Shown piece after piece: positions 16,010 to 22,295 of a DNA stretch of 24,222 nt. How positions within the stretch are numbered: the first letter of the stretch is position 1; each line of letters begins with the position of its first letter. The notes beneath the pieces are model-generated. The model was not told the origin of the DNA, did no database searches, and saw only the letters and a list, made by a program, of their open reading frames with translations. The position numbers and the translations under genes are program-made. The DNA lies in NCBI GenBank assembly GCA_934271655.1, contig CAKQRW010000048.1, positions 1 to 24,222 of the forward strand. Reading direction: 5' to 3'. This DNA is from an uncultured Bacteroidaceae bacterium (lineage in GTDB: Bacteria > Bacteroidota > Bacteroidia > Bacteroidales > Bacteroidaceae).

Positions 16010-16875
16010 CTGCATCGTGTCTTACCGTTGGCCAGTGTCTCCTTCATTATGTACACCTGTGCCGGCCGTATCTCCTCCACCTTGTTGCCATCTATGGAAT
16101 AATAGCATCGCTCTATCACGTCAGTCTCTCCGCCTGAAAGATTGCCCACACCCGTTGAGGTGCCGCGCACATGGCCGAACACCCAGTCGAGTCGTCCTGT
16201 CGTGTAACTTTCTATACATGTCACCTCATGTGTCCATCCTTCCTCTGTGTCCATCGCCACATCATCGCCCAGAGCCTTCAGCTGCCCTACGAAATTCTCC
16301 GCTGTCTGCACACTCATTATCACATCCGCTGTGCCCATCACGGTATAGGCTGGCGTGTGCGCCACATTCTCTGCCACGCACTTAGACGGATTGGCAGCCA
16401 CTGGCATGGCTGCGGCGAAGAGGTCGGGATATGCTGAGAGCATGCCCCATGTGCCAGTGCCTCCCATTGAGCCTCCAAATATGTACACGCGGTCCGGGTC
16501 AGCCATACCAGCGTTGACATACCGTTCTATCATCGACTTCAGCACAGCGTTCATCACTCCGCCCCACGACTTGTCCGACGGACATTGAGGAATGAGGAAG
16601 ATGGCGTTCTGCTCATGAGCCGCCAGATAATTTGCAATGGAGTCGGTGCCAGGTTCCAGCACCTGCTTCATGTTGTCGTTGCCCTTGCTTGAGCCTCCGT
16701 GCAGATATATGACCAGCGACGGCTTGCTCTCATTGCCTTCCGAGGCAACGATGCATTCGCGGTAGGGCATCGTGACACCCATGGCTGTCATTATCTTCTT
16801 TGTCGAGTCATATGCCTGTATATGTGTGCATGCCAATGCCATCAGCATGGCCAATCCAATCTTAATGCTTTTCAT
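15991..16875 (-). CDS. Secreted alpha/beta-hydrolase esterase (PHB depolymerase/feruloyl esterase-like) with T9SS-like tail
   Basis: The 294-residue protein has a signal peptide (MKSIKIGLAMLMALACTHIQA). Its alpha/beta-hydrolase core has an oxyanion segment IYLHGGSSKGND (56-67), the nucleophile elbow GGSMGG (Ser136), an acid at Asp184 in GTADVIM and His216 in GWTHE. This is the layout of CE1-like and poly-hydroxybutyrate depolymerase-like esterases. The last ~38 residues (YYSIDGNKVEEIRPAQVYIM...) look like the short 'YxxxGxxv..p..GvYI' C-terminal modules of type IX secretion cargo. The ATG at 16875 is chosen for the signal peptide, although the frame runs to 17037. The stop lies inside the last unit of a tandem repeat. 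The substrate is unknown; esterified plant polysaccharide is likely. Confidence 0.8.
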   Translation of the reverse strand: MKSIKIGLAMLMALACTHIQAYDSTKKIMTAMGVTMPYRECIVASEGNESKPSLVIYLHGGSSKGNDNMKQVLEPGTDSIANYLAAHEQNAIFLIPQCPSDKSWGGVMNAVLKSMIERYVNAGMADPDRVYIFGGSMGGTGTWGMLSAYPDLFAAAMPVAANPSKCVAENVAHTPAYTVMGTADVIMSVQTAENFVGQLKALGDDVAMDTEEGWTHEVTCIESYTTGRLDWVFGHVRGTSTGVGNLSGGETDVIERCYYSIDGNKVEEIRPAQVYIMKETLANGKTRCRKVNVQ

Positions 16876-16929
16876 TTTTATTTCAAGAATATTGTTGACT
16901 AATTGTTTTTTGTGAATGATGCTGAAAGC

Positions 16930-17007
16930 GCAACCATTTGCCATCGGGCAATCTGTGTCCATATGTGAGGAACATTTGCGAATGGTGGCGCAAGTGCAAC
17001 CATTTGC
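16930..17007. repeat. 12-bp direct repeat upstream of the esterase gene
   Basis: GCAACCATTTGC occurs at 16930-16941 and at 16996-17007, 66 bp apart, in the 207-bp gap between the esterase start and the Spy-like gene's stop. This could be an operator pair or leftover duplication. No clear TAnnTTTG promoter box was found next to it. Confidence 0.5.
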
Positions 17008-17082
17008 TATGCTTCCTCTTTCATGATGCGGCCGCATTCCAGCAAGTCCGCCAGCCGCTTGTTGGAAGGAAACGGCTGCATG

Positions 17083-17535
17083 TTATCGCCTTTGGCGAGT
17101 CCTGTTCTCCCCCCTGTGCTTGGCAAGTTGCTTCATCATCTGCCTCTCAATCTCGTAGACCCGCTGTATTTGTCTCTGTGTCAGAAATTCCGAATATACC
17201 TTGTAGTACTTTTGCCTTATCTTCAGAATCTTCTCACTCATTGCAAACCTCTGCTTTATGGCCTGCTCGGTCAGTGCGTCCGATTCGTTCTCCCCATTGT
17301 TGCGTCGTGGTCCCAAAGCCCACACCTCCTTCTGGCACATGATGTAAGTGTCGGTAAACCTCTCCGCTGTCTTGTCGTCAAAGGCCAGTTCGCGGCATAT
17401 GTGCCGAGCTTGCGTCATGGCCAGTTGCTCACGCGACATGCGTTGCTCCGCGGGTGTCTTCTGCGCCCCCATGTTGGCAACCACGCATATGCTTGCTATG
17501 GCGGCCACAATAAAAAGTCTGATAGTTCTTCTCAT
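17083..17535 (-). CDS. Putative periplasmic Spy/CpxP-like protein
   Basis: The 150-residue protein has a signal peptide (MRRTIRLFIVAAIASICVVANMGAQ). The mature part is helical and rich in charged residues and Met, with 'FAMSEKILKIRQKYYKVYSEFLTQRQIQRVYEIERQMM' style periodicity (residues about 95-135). That pattern, two helical hairpins with an LT-x-x-Q-like motif, recalls Spy/CpxP/CnrX envelope stress and metal-sensing proteins and a family common behind ECF sigma genes in Bacteroidales. The ATG at 17535 is preferred for the signal peptide; an alternative at 17577 would overlap the upstream gene. It is the last gene of the sigma operon, 28 bp after the anti-sigma-like gene. Similarity is judged by eye only. 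Confidence 0.6.
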   Translation of the reverse strand: MRRTIRLFIVAAIASICVVANMGAQKTPAEQRMSREQLAMTQARHICRELAFDDKTAERFTDTYIMCQKEVWALGPRRNNGENESDALTEQAIKQRFAMSEKILKIRQKYYKVYSEFLTQRQIQRVYEIERQMMKQLAKHRGENRTRQRR

Positions 17536-17563
17536 CTTTTCCCTGTGTTGTAAATGTTTCTTG

Positions 17564-17923
17564 TCAATTGTAGTCATTTATGAAGATATCGTCCTGATAG
17601 ATGTTCAGCAGATAGTCCTGGTCCTCAGGCATGAGCTGGGCAAAAGCCTGCTCCACGTCAGGCAGGCTGTCCTCAGCCTGTTGCGACTTGACGAAGAAGC
17701 TGGCGACCAAGACGATAGCAGCTGCAGCAACTGTAGCCGCCACTATTCTCTTCCATTGCGGCTTGAATGCCGTCCGCCACTTGCTGCCTGCAGTTCGCGG
17801 TGCGGCAGGCTCGAAGTTCTCCACTGCGTCCATCACCTGCTCCTCCATGTTCTCGAAGAAGTCGTCTGGAGTGGAGTAGGGCATGCGCTTGCCTATATTG
17901 TCAAAATCAAAATTGTCGTCCAT
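17564..17923 (-). CDS. Putative anti-sigma factor-like single-pass membrane protein
   Basis: The 119-residue protein starts MDDNFDFDNIGKRMPYSTPDDFFENMEEQVM, an N-terminal pattern common in Bacteroidales proteins encoded right after ECF sigma genes. One transmembrane segment spans about residues 59-77 (IVAATVAAAAIVLVASFFV), flanked by basic residues (KPQWKR), so the N-terminus should be cytoplasmic and an acidic ~40-residue tail periplasmic. No zinc-binding HxxxCxxC motif is seen. It begins 6 bp after the sigma factor stop, which implies translational coupling and supports a role in holding the sigma factor. Function is inferred from context. Confidence 0.65.
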   Translation of the reverse strand: MDDNFDFDNIGKRMPYSTPDDFFENMEEQVMDAVENFEPAAPRTAGSKWRTAFKPQWKRIVAATVAAAAIVLVASFFVKSQQAEDSLPDVEQAFAQLMPEDQDYLLNIYQDDIFINDYN

Positions 17924-17929
17924 GGCTGT

Positions 17930-18469
17930 TTAATTTATGGATTTCATGTATTTGGTTATCTTCTCTTTGGCTATGTGGTAGTTCACCTTTGCGCTTGCGG
18001 CTGTCGATCCTGCCACCTTAGCTATCTCGTCAAAACTCATGTCGTCGTAATAGCGCAGGTTGAAGACAAGCTGTTGCTTAGGCGGCAGCGCGAGTATGGC
18101 TTTCTGGAAGTTCACCCCCATGATGTCGTCATAGTCAACATACTCATCAGCCTTGATGAGGCTCGCTCCTGTCGACTCAGAGTCCATCGACACCATCTCG
18201 TTCCTGCGCCTGCCTATAGCCCTCAGCGCCTCATTGGTGGCTATGCGGTATATCCAGCTGCGGAAAGACTCAGAGTCCCTGCATTGTTCAAGCGACTTGT
18301 ATATTCTGATGAAAGTCTCTTGCGTGGCATCCTGCGCGTCATCGTGCAGCACTACCATGCGTCTGATGTGCCAATAGACAGGCTCCTGATACTTTTTCAT
18401 GAGCATCCTGAAGCCTGTCTGCGGCGATTTCATTATAGCGCTTATTATGTCTTTGTCTTTTGTGGCCAT
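17930..18469 (-). CDS. ECF RNA polymerase sigma factor (sigma-70 family)
   Basis: The 179-residue protein has sigma region 2 (about 18-88: FRMLMKKYQEPVYWHIRRMV, then DAQDATQETFIRIYKSLEQ and FRSWIYRIATNEAL) and region 4 (about 122-175: FQKAILALPPKQQLVFNLRYYDDMSFDEIAKV, then the recognition helix AASAKVNYHIAKEKI). Its length is normal for the ECF group, and region 3 is missing as expected. It starts 4 bp after the His/Cys-repeat gene and ends 6 bp before the anti-sigma-like gene, so the four genes form one operon. It probably drives its own operon in response to an envelope signal. Confidence 0.95.
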   Translation of the reverse strand: MATKDKDIISAIMKSPQTGFRMLMKKYQEPVYWHIRRMVVLHDDAQDATQETFIRIYKSLEQCRDSESFRSWIYRIATNEALRAIGRRRNEMVSMDSESTGASLIKADEYVDYDDIMGVNFQKAILALPPKQQLVFNLRYYDDMSFDEIAKVAGSTAASAKVNYHIAKEKITKYMKSIN

Positions 18470-18473
18470 GTCT

Positions 18474-18710
18474 TTATCTGCGGACTATTCCTGCGCATCG
18501 GCAGCACTTATGATGTCTCTTGCACTTATGATGTCTCTTGCACTTATGATGTTTCTTGCACAGGCCAGGCCCAGGCTTCACCACCACTGCCACGCTGCCC
18601 ATCTGCGGCAACACCCTGTGCGTGCCCACTGTGCAGGCTGCTGCTGCCATGCTTGCCGTCACCACAATGGCCACAGCCATCATCCTTATAAATACATTCT
18701 TGCTCTTCAT
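18474..18710 (-). CDS. Small exported His/Cys-repeat protein (putative metal-binding lipoprotein)
   Basis: The 78-residue protein has an N-terminal signal sequence (VFIRMMAVAIVVTASMAAAAC) with a possible lipobox at Cys26. After a short linker (VLPQMGSVAVVVKPGPGL) the C-terminal residues 51-72 consist of three KxHHKC units (CKKHHKC, KRHHKC, KRHHKC) followed by CRC. This makes 6 His and 6 Cys in 22 residues, which suggests soft-metal binding. The repeats are encoded by three 18-bp tandem DNA units. It is the first gene of the ECF sigma operon, ending 4 bp before the sigma factor. The family is not recognised; metal binding is inferred from composition. The ATG at 18710 is preferred to one at 18746. 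Confidence 0.75.
   Translation of the reverse strand: MKSKNVFIRMMAVAIVVTASMAAAACTVGTHRVLPQMGSVAVVVKPGPGLCKKHHKCKRHHKCKRHHKCCRCAGIVRR
18505..18558. repeat. Three 18-bp in-frame tandem repeats encoding KRHHKC
   Basis: CACTTATGATGTCTCTTG is repeated at 18505-18522 and 18523-18540, with a one-base variant at 18541-18558. The unit is a multiple of three, so copy number can change without breaking the frame of the His/Cys protein. Confidence 0.97.
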
Positions 18711-18809
18711 ATTCTTTTCCTTTCTCTTAGTTAATTGGTTTGTCATTAGTCACGCTTTGTCCTCCCGTTGAGCTCATTTTCTTTGGACGTTGCGTATATA
18801 AGACCCTGC

Positions 18810-18900
18810 GGAAGGAGAAAAGTAAAAAAGGAAGGTGAGAAAAAGTGATGAAGAATGTGTGAGGAGAAAATATAATGAGTGAGGAAGAAATATATAAATG
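18810..18900. other. 91-nt stretch without any C on the plus strand
   Basis: From 18810 to 18900 the plus strand has no C and is mostly A and G (for example GGAAGGAGAAAAG, GAGGAAGAAA). It lies 100-190 bp upstream of the sigma operon, whose transcript (minus strand) would therefore be free of G here if it begins to the right. No ORF is supported. A GC-rich stem (18921-18927 GGGGCAG with 18934-18940) follows on the right and may end the Nudix transcript. Confidence 0.6.
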
Positions 18901-19002
18901 CAATCGGGCACTTATGAATAGGGGCAGCAAGCCCTGCCCCCTTTAGTGAGCATCAGCGCTTGCTGCCCTGCCTATGGCACATGGCCGTTTTCTTATGGAC
19001 GG

Positions 19003-19575
19003 TCAGATAAGCCCCCTCATGGCGAAATACTTCCACAGCGGAGCCGCCATCATGGCTTGGTGAAACTCATCATTCTTCAGCATGCGTATCACCTCATCCT
19101 GTTCCAGCAGCACCACCTTGATGTCTTCCGACACCTCCAGATGCTGGGTCGACACCGGCTCCACGCCAGTGGCAATGAATGTGTGGCTGCTGTTGGTGCA
19201 TGTACCGGGATTGGGACTTATGGTCATCAGCTTCGACCATTCGCCTCCTGCATACCCCGTCTCCTCATACAGCTCACGCTTGGCGGCATCGAGTGGTGTC
19301 TCGCCCTTCTCCACGCATCCGGCAGGTATCTCTATGGCAGTGAGATGCTGCGCATGCCTGTATTGCCGTTCCATCAGAAACTTGCCGTCCTTCGTGATGG
19401 CAATGACATTGCAGAATTCAGGATATTCCAGCACGTAGAAATCCTTTATCTCAGCTCCTGTAGGCAACTTGACGTGCTCGCGTCTCACAGTCAGCCATGG
19501 GCACTTATGCAGATACTCGCTCTCCAGCACGTCCCATGCCATGGGGTCTTTTCCCTCTTGCTTGTTCATTTGCAT
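19003..19575 (-). CDS. Nudix hydrolase, ADP-ribose pyrophosphatase-like
   Basis: The 190-residue cytoplasmic protein carries a complete Nudix box, G86 to Y108 (GCVEKGETPLDAAKRELYEE, then TGY), matching Gx5Ex7REUxEExGU. The preceding VIAITKDGKFLMERQYRH and EIPAG segments are typical of the ADP-ribose pyrophosphatase (NudF-like) subgroup, which hydrolyses nucleoside diphosphate sugars. The Met at 19575 is taken as the start; Met3 or Met12 are also possible. It lies 36 bp downstream of the nitroreductase gene on the same strand, so the two are probably co-transcribed. Confidence 0.9.
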   Translation of the reverse strand: MQMNKQEGKDPMAWDVLESEYLHKCPWLTVRREHVKLPTGAEIKDFYVLEYPEFCNVIAITKDGKFLMERQYRHAQHLTAIEIPAGCVEKGETPLDAAKRELYEETGYAGGEWSKLMTISPNPGTCTNSSHTFIATGVEPVSTQHLEVSEDIKVVLLEQDEVIRMLKNDEFHQAMMAAPLWKYFAMRGLI

Positions 19576-19611
19576 GTATATATTATATATAATAATGTGT
19601 AAAGGCCACGC

Positions 19612-20259
19612 TCATTTCTTGGGCTTGCCCACAGGATTGTTCATGATGGGCAGCTGCATCTCAGTCAGTCCGAGCAGCTCTCGCAGTCCATCAGTGTCGT
19701 GCGTAGCCCTTGGCACAGTGGCGAGGCCCACAGCCTGGCAGTAGAGGTTGATGTTCTCGCTCACATTGCCAGCGTCCACACATCCCATCATCGTGCTATG
19801 CTCGCTCTTGCCTCCCATGCGCTCAAAGTCAATGACCATGAGCAGGCACACAGGAGCCTGCATCACAAAATCCTGCTTGAAGGCCTTGCCGCCAGCTATC
19901 AGACTGCGCTTGTCGCCCTCAGCTCTCTTGGTGAGCGTGCCCGCCACAGCGTCATACTCATACACACCCTCTTTGTCAAACACATACAGCCTTATCTCCT
20001 TACGGTTCATGGCCGATGGGGCAGTGCGGTGGTCGTTGTCGCGCGACACGCCGCATGCGGCCCAGCACAGGTTGGCCAGTTCTTGCTGGCTTAATGGCTC
20101 ATCGGCATATTCACGCACCGAATGGCGTGTGTCCAAAGCCTCCACCACGCTCATGGCTTTCATCGTCTTGTCAGGCTCAGGCAGTTTGATGACCTGCTGG
20201 GCAAAAGCTCCGCAACTCATCGACAGTGCGGCAGCCGTTATAAAAGTCCTTGTGTTCAT
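19612..20259 (-). CDS. Exported nitroreductase-family flavoprotein (SagB/ThcOx-like subgroup)
   Basis: The 215-residue protein begins with a clear signal peptide (MNTRTFITAAALSMSCGAFA, cleaved before QQ). The mature part has the nitroreductase start RHSVREYADEPLSQQELANLCWAACGVSR (45-73), APSAMNRKEIRLYVF (80-94) and a closing helix NINLYCQAVGLATVPR before the ending LPIMNNPVGKPKK. The fold binds FMN and reduces small molecules with NAD(P)H in cytoplasmic relatives; an exported form needs another electron donor or a folded, Tat-like route, yet no twin-arginine motif is present. It is the probable first gene of a two-gene unit with the Nudix gene. The substrate is unknown. Confidence 0.85.
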   Translation of the reverse strand: MNTRTFITAAALSMSCGAFAQQVIKLPEPDKTMKAMSVVEALDTRHSVREYADEPLSQQELANLCWAACGVSRDNDHRTAPSAMNRKEIRLYVFDKEGVYEYDAVAGTLTKRAEGDKRSLIAGGKAFKQDFVMQAPVCLLMVIDFERMGGKSEHSTMMGCVDAGNVSENINLYCQAVGLATVPRATHDTDGLRELLGLTEMQLPIMNNPVGKPKK

Positions 20260-20287
20260 AGTCGTTATCCTATGGTTTTTGATTGCT

Positions 20288-20322
20288 AAACCTATGGCTT
20301 ACCCATTGTAAGCCATAGGTTT
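20288..20322. repeat. Perfect 15-bp inverted repeat
   Basis: AAACCTATGGCTTAC (20288-20302) is the exact reverse complement of 20308-20322, with a 5-nt loop. It lies 28 bp upstream of the nitroreductase start and downstream of the monooxygenase stop. Without a U-tract on either side it could be a terminator, a leader hairpin or an operator. The rest of this 189-bp gap shows nothing else. Confidence 0.8.
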
Positions 20323-20448
20323 CTATACTCAGTCTTATCGTGTGTCCAGTAGCAAGGCGCAGACCCTTATAGCAAGAGAGCGGCTTGCCCCGATGCTATA
20401 AGATGATTTTGAGCCCCTGCTTGTACTGAAATATATCAGCGCATCTGC

Positions 20449-20724
20449 TTAGAATTCAAACTTCTCCAGCTTCAGTTCGCCACACTCCTGTATGGCAGGC
20501 ACCAGGGTAGTGAAAGGCTCAGATGCCGAATGGGCGTCAAGAGCCTCCTGGCTTGCCCATGTCTCGCATATCATGAACACGTCGCCGCGTGTGCCGCTTT
20601 CAAACACGTCATAAGCCACGCAACCTTCCTGACGCTGCGACTCAGCCACCAGTGCGATGGCTGCATTCAGGGCTTCATCATATTTGCCCTCGTTTGCTTT
20701 GAAAAAACAGTTGAGTCTAATCAT
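20449..20724 (-). CDS. Putative quinol monooxygenase / ABM-domain protein (YgiN-like)
   Basis: The 91-residue protein is a single antibiotic-biosynthesis-monooxygenase (dimeric alpha-beta barrel) domain: MIRLNCFFKANEGKYDEAL, QRQEGCVAYDVFES (30-44), DVFMICETWASQEALDAHSASEPF (48-71). Length and motif order fit YgiN-like proteins, which often handle quinols or reactive small molecules. It has its own promoter and is not obviously linked to a pathway here, though the exported nitroreductase downstream might share redox themes. Confidence 0.88.
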   Translation of the reverse strand: MIRLNCFFKANEGKYDEALNAAIALVAESQRQEGCVAYDVFESGTRGDVFMICETWASQEALDAHSASEPFTTLVPAIQECGELKLEKFEF

Positions 20725-20761
20725 AGTAGTAGTGTTTTCTTGATGTTTATGTTTATATATT

Positions 20762-20825
20762 AGGCCGTTTCAGTCTCGGCCTGCTTGTCCATGGCAAAAT
20801 TACAAAGATTAAATCATTCCGCCAA
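20762..20825 (-). promoter_or_regulatory. Promoter and leader hairpin of the monooxygenase gene
   Basis: On the minus strand TAATTTTG (20802-20795) has CTTG (20826-20823) 20 nt upstream, fitting the Bacteroidetes promoter. In the ~60-nt leader a 6-bp stem AGGCCG/CGGCCT (20762-20767 with 20777-20782) would form shortly after the start of the transcript. Confidence 0.6.
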
Positions 20826-20883
20826 GAAAAATCCCAGGAATGTTGCAGATAGACCTTGGCTCATGATGCTCTTCATAGCCTTC

Positions 20884-21117
20884 TCACCATTCTCCTTCGT
20901 CCTCGCGGCACTCATCGTCCTCGCTGCTGCCATAGTCATCGTGGTCGCAGTCGGGATACTCGTCACCATCGCAGTCCATGCAGCCATTCTCAAAGCCGTC
21001 CTCCAGCTCGTCGTCACGCATCGTGTCACGGTCACCTTTCTCTCTGTAGCATCGTCCTCCCTTATAGCCCTTCTTGCTTGAAGACGCTTTGCCTGTAAAT
21101 GAATCTAATAGTCCCAT
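20884..21117 (-). CDS. Small acidic Cys-containing protein of unknown function
   Basis: The 77-residue protein begins MGLLDSFTGKASSSKKGYKGG, followed by a basic linker and then a strongly acidic C-terminus (DDELEDGFENGCMDCDGDEY, then PDCDHDDYGSSEDDEC) with five Cys and 22 or more Asp/Glu. It has no signal peptide or membrane segment and may bind divalent metal, but no known motif fits. The opposite strand has an apparently membrane-spanning frame over the same bases, explained by the complement of GAN codons (NTC). It stands alone between the monooxygenase promoter and the nuclease gene. Confidence 0.6.
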   Translation of the reverse strand: MGLLDSFTGKASSSKKGYKGGRCYREKGDRDTMRDDELEDGFENGCMDCDGDEYPDCDHDDYGSSEDDECREDEGEW

Positions 21118-21227
21118 AGCTTCAATATTTAGTTATGACATTACGTGGAAGTATTAGGTACTTGCCATACATAATGCATGTGATTTATTATCTTTTATTT
21201 TATTCAATGCCTTGCCCTGTGGCAGCC

Positions 21228-22163
21228 TCACCAATTCCACAATGCCGTGTTGCATGTCTTCTCCACCGAGTCTTCTATCACATCGGGCAGATTGCAGAAG
21301 AAGTCCAGGCCAGTGAGCCGCTCCAGTTCGTCAATCGACACAGCGTAGCGTTGGAAGTCGGCAGCAGTGGGCGATACGGGCAGTGTCTCAGTGTGCGGCA
21401 CATAGAATGCTATGGCCTGGTAGCTGTCGTCCTTGCGGGCCAGCAGCGCCATGAAGTAGTAGGCCGGAACAGCCATGCCTCCCTTAGAGAATCCGTCCTG
21501 GTCGGTATATGGGAAGATGCCGTCAGCCCCTTTGGCCGTTCCTGTGAAGTTGGTCAGCAGCAGACGTAGGTTGCCTCCTTTGGCCACATAGACAGTGTCA
21601 TACACTCCTGTCTGTGTCATCCTGCCCCAGCTCTGTGCCTTGGCCTCAAGGCGCGCCCAGAATTTCTGGTTGAACGAGGATATCTGAGGCGATATGTTGC
21701 TGTAGTAGAAAGTCTGGTCGTTGGCATCCTTGCAGTAGGTCCTGTCTTCTGATGCGCACAAGTGTCCCTTGTCATATCCGTCGCCCGTGTGGTCAGCCTC
21801 TTTCACGCTGCCCAGGCTGTCGGGAATCTCAGGGTCCCATTTCCATTTGCCGCCTCTCTTCACATTGTCCTGCGAGGTGGAGGCGTCCCACGAGAAAGCC
21901 ACCCATGCGGAGTGGCGAAACAGCGGACTCCATTCCACAGCCAGGTTCATCACGGCCCGTCCCTCGTATGCCACATAGTGTGGAGCGTAAAACAAGGCCC
22001 CGTCCATGTGTGGCATCTCCAGCCTTCCGGCCGATTTCTCCGTGTCAGTGTTGGCATTGTCGTTTCTCTTCAGCGATTGTGTCCAGTCGTCATCGTCAGA
22101 GCATGAGACTGTCGTCAGGAGGCAGCATGCGAGTGCTGCTAAGAATGATATTCTGATGTGCAT
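21228..22163 (-). CDS. Lipoprotein DNA/RNA non-specific endonuclease (NucA/Serratia type)
   Basis: The 311-residue protein has a lipoprotein signal sequence ending TTVSC (Cys21) followed by SDDDD, a run of acidic residues frequent in surface-exposed Bacteroidetes lipoproteins. The nuclease domain carries the catalytic motif as DKGH (131-134, His134) in place of DRGH, then SNISPQ (155-160) and SFNQKFWARLE, where Asn165 and Glu173 match the metal-binding Asn and Glu of the family by spacing. It should cut extracellular DNA and RNA with Mg2+, for nutrient scavenging or defence against foreign DNA. The 109 bp after its stop show no clear terminator. Confidence 0.93.
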   Translation of the reverse strand: MHIRISFLAALACCLLTTVSCSDDDDWTQSLKRNDNANTDTEKSAGRLEMPHMDGALFYAPHYVAYEGRAVMNLAVEWSPLFRHSAWVAFSWDASTSQDNVKRGGKWKWDPEIPDSLGSVKEADHTGDGYDKGHLCASEDRTYCKDANDQTFYYSNISPQISSFNQKFWARLEAKAQSWGRMTQTGVYDTVYVAKGGNLRLLLTNFTGTAKGADGIFPYTDQDGFSKGGMAVPAYYFMALLARKDDSYQAIAFYVPHTETLPVSPTAADFQRYAVSIDELERLTGLDFFCNLPDVIEDSVEKTCNTALWNW

Positions 22164-22295
22164 GAATATAAGCTATATTTATTGTATATGTCTGAATGGC
22201 AGACTGCTGTTCTTTGTCATGTCTGAAAAGGCCGTGAGCGCCTGCCCTATATGGATATAAGAAAATCCGAGAGAATGAAAGTCTGTGCCGGCCCG

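Noticed and set aside
17348..18691. 447-residue plus-strand open frame
   Set aside because: It runs antisense through the entire sigma operon, whose four genes have clear domains, signal peptides and tight spacing. The frame's repeated 'TYDVSCTYDVSC' is only the reverse of the KRHHKC repeats.
20785..21081. 98-residue plus-strand frame looking like a membrane protein (LAALIVLAAAIVIVVAVG)
   Set aside because: It is the complement of the Asp/Glu codons of the acidic minus-strand gene; GAN codons read as NTC give hydrophobic residues. It also crosses the monooxygenase promoter.
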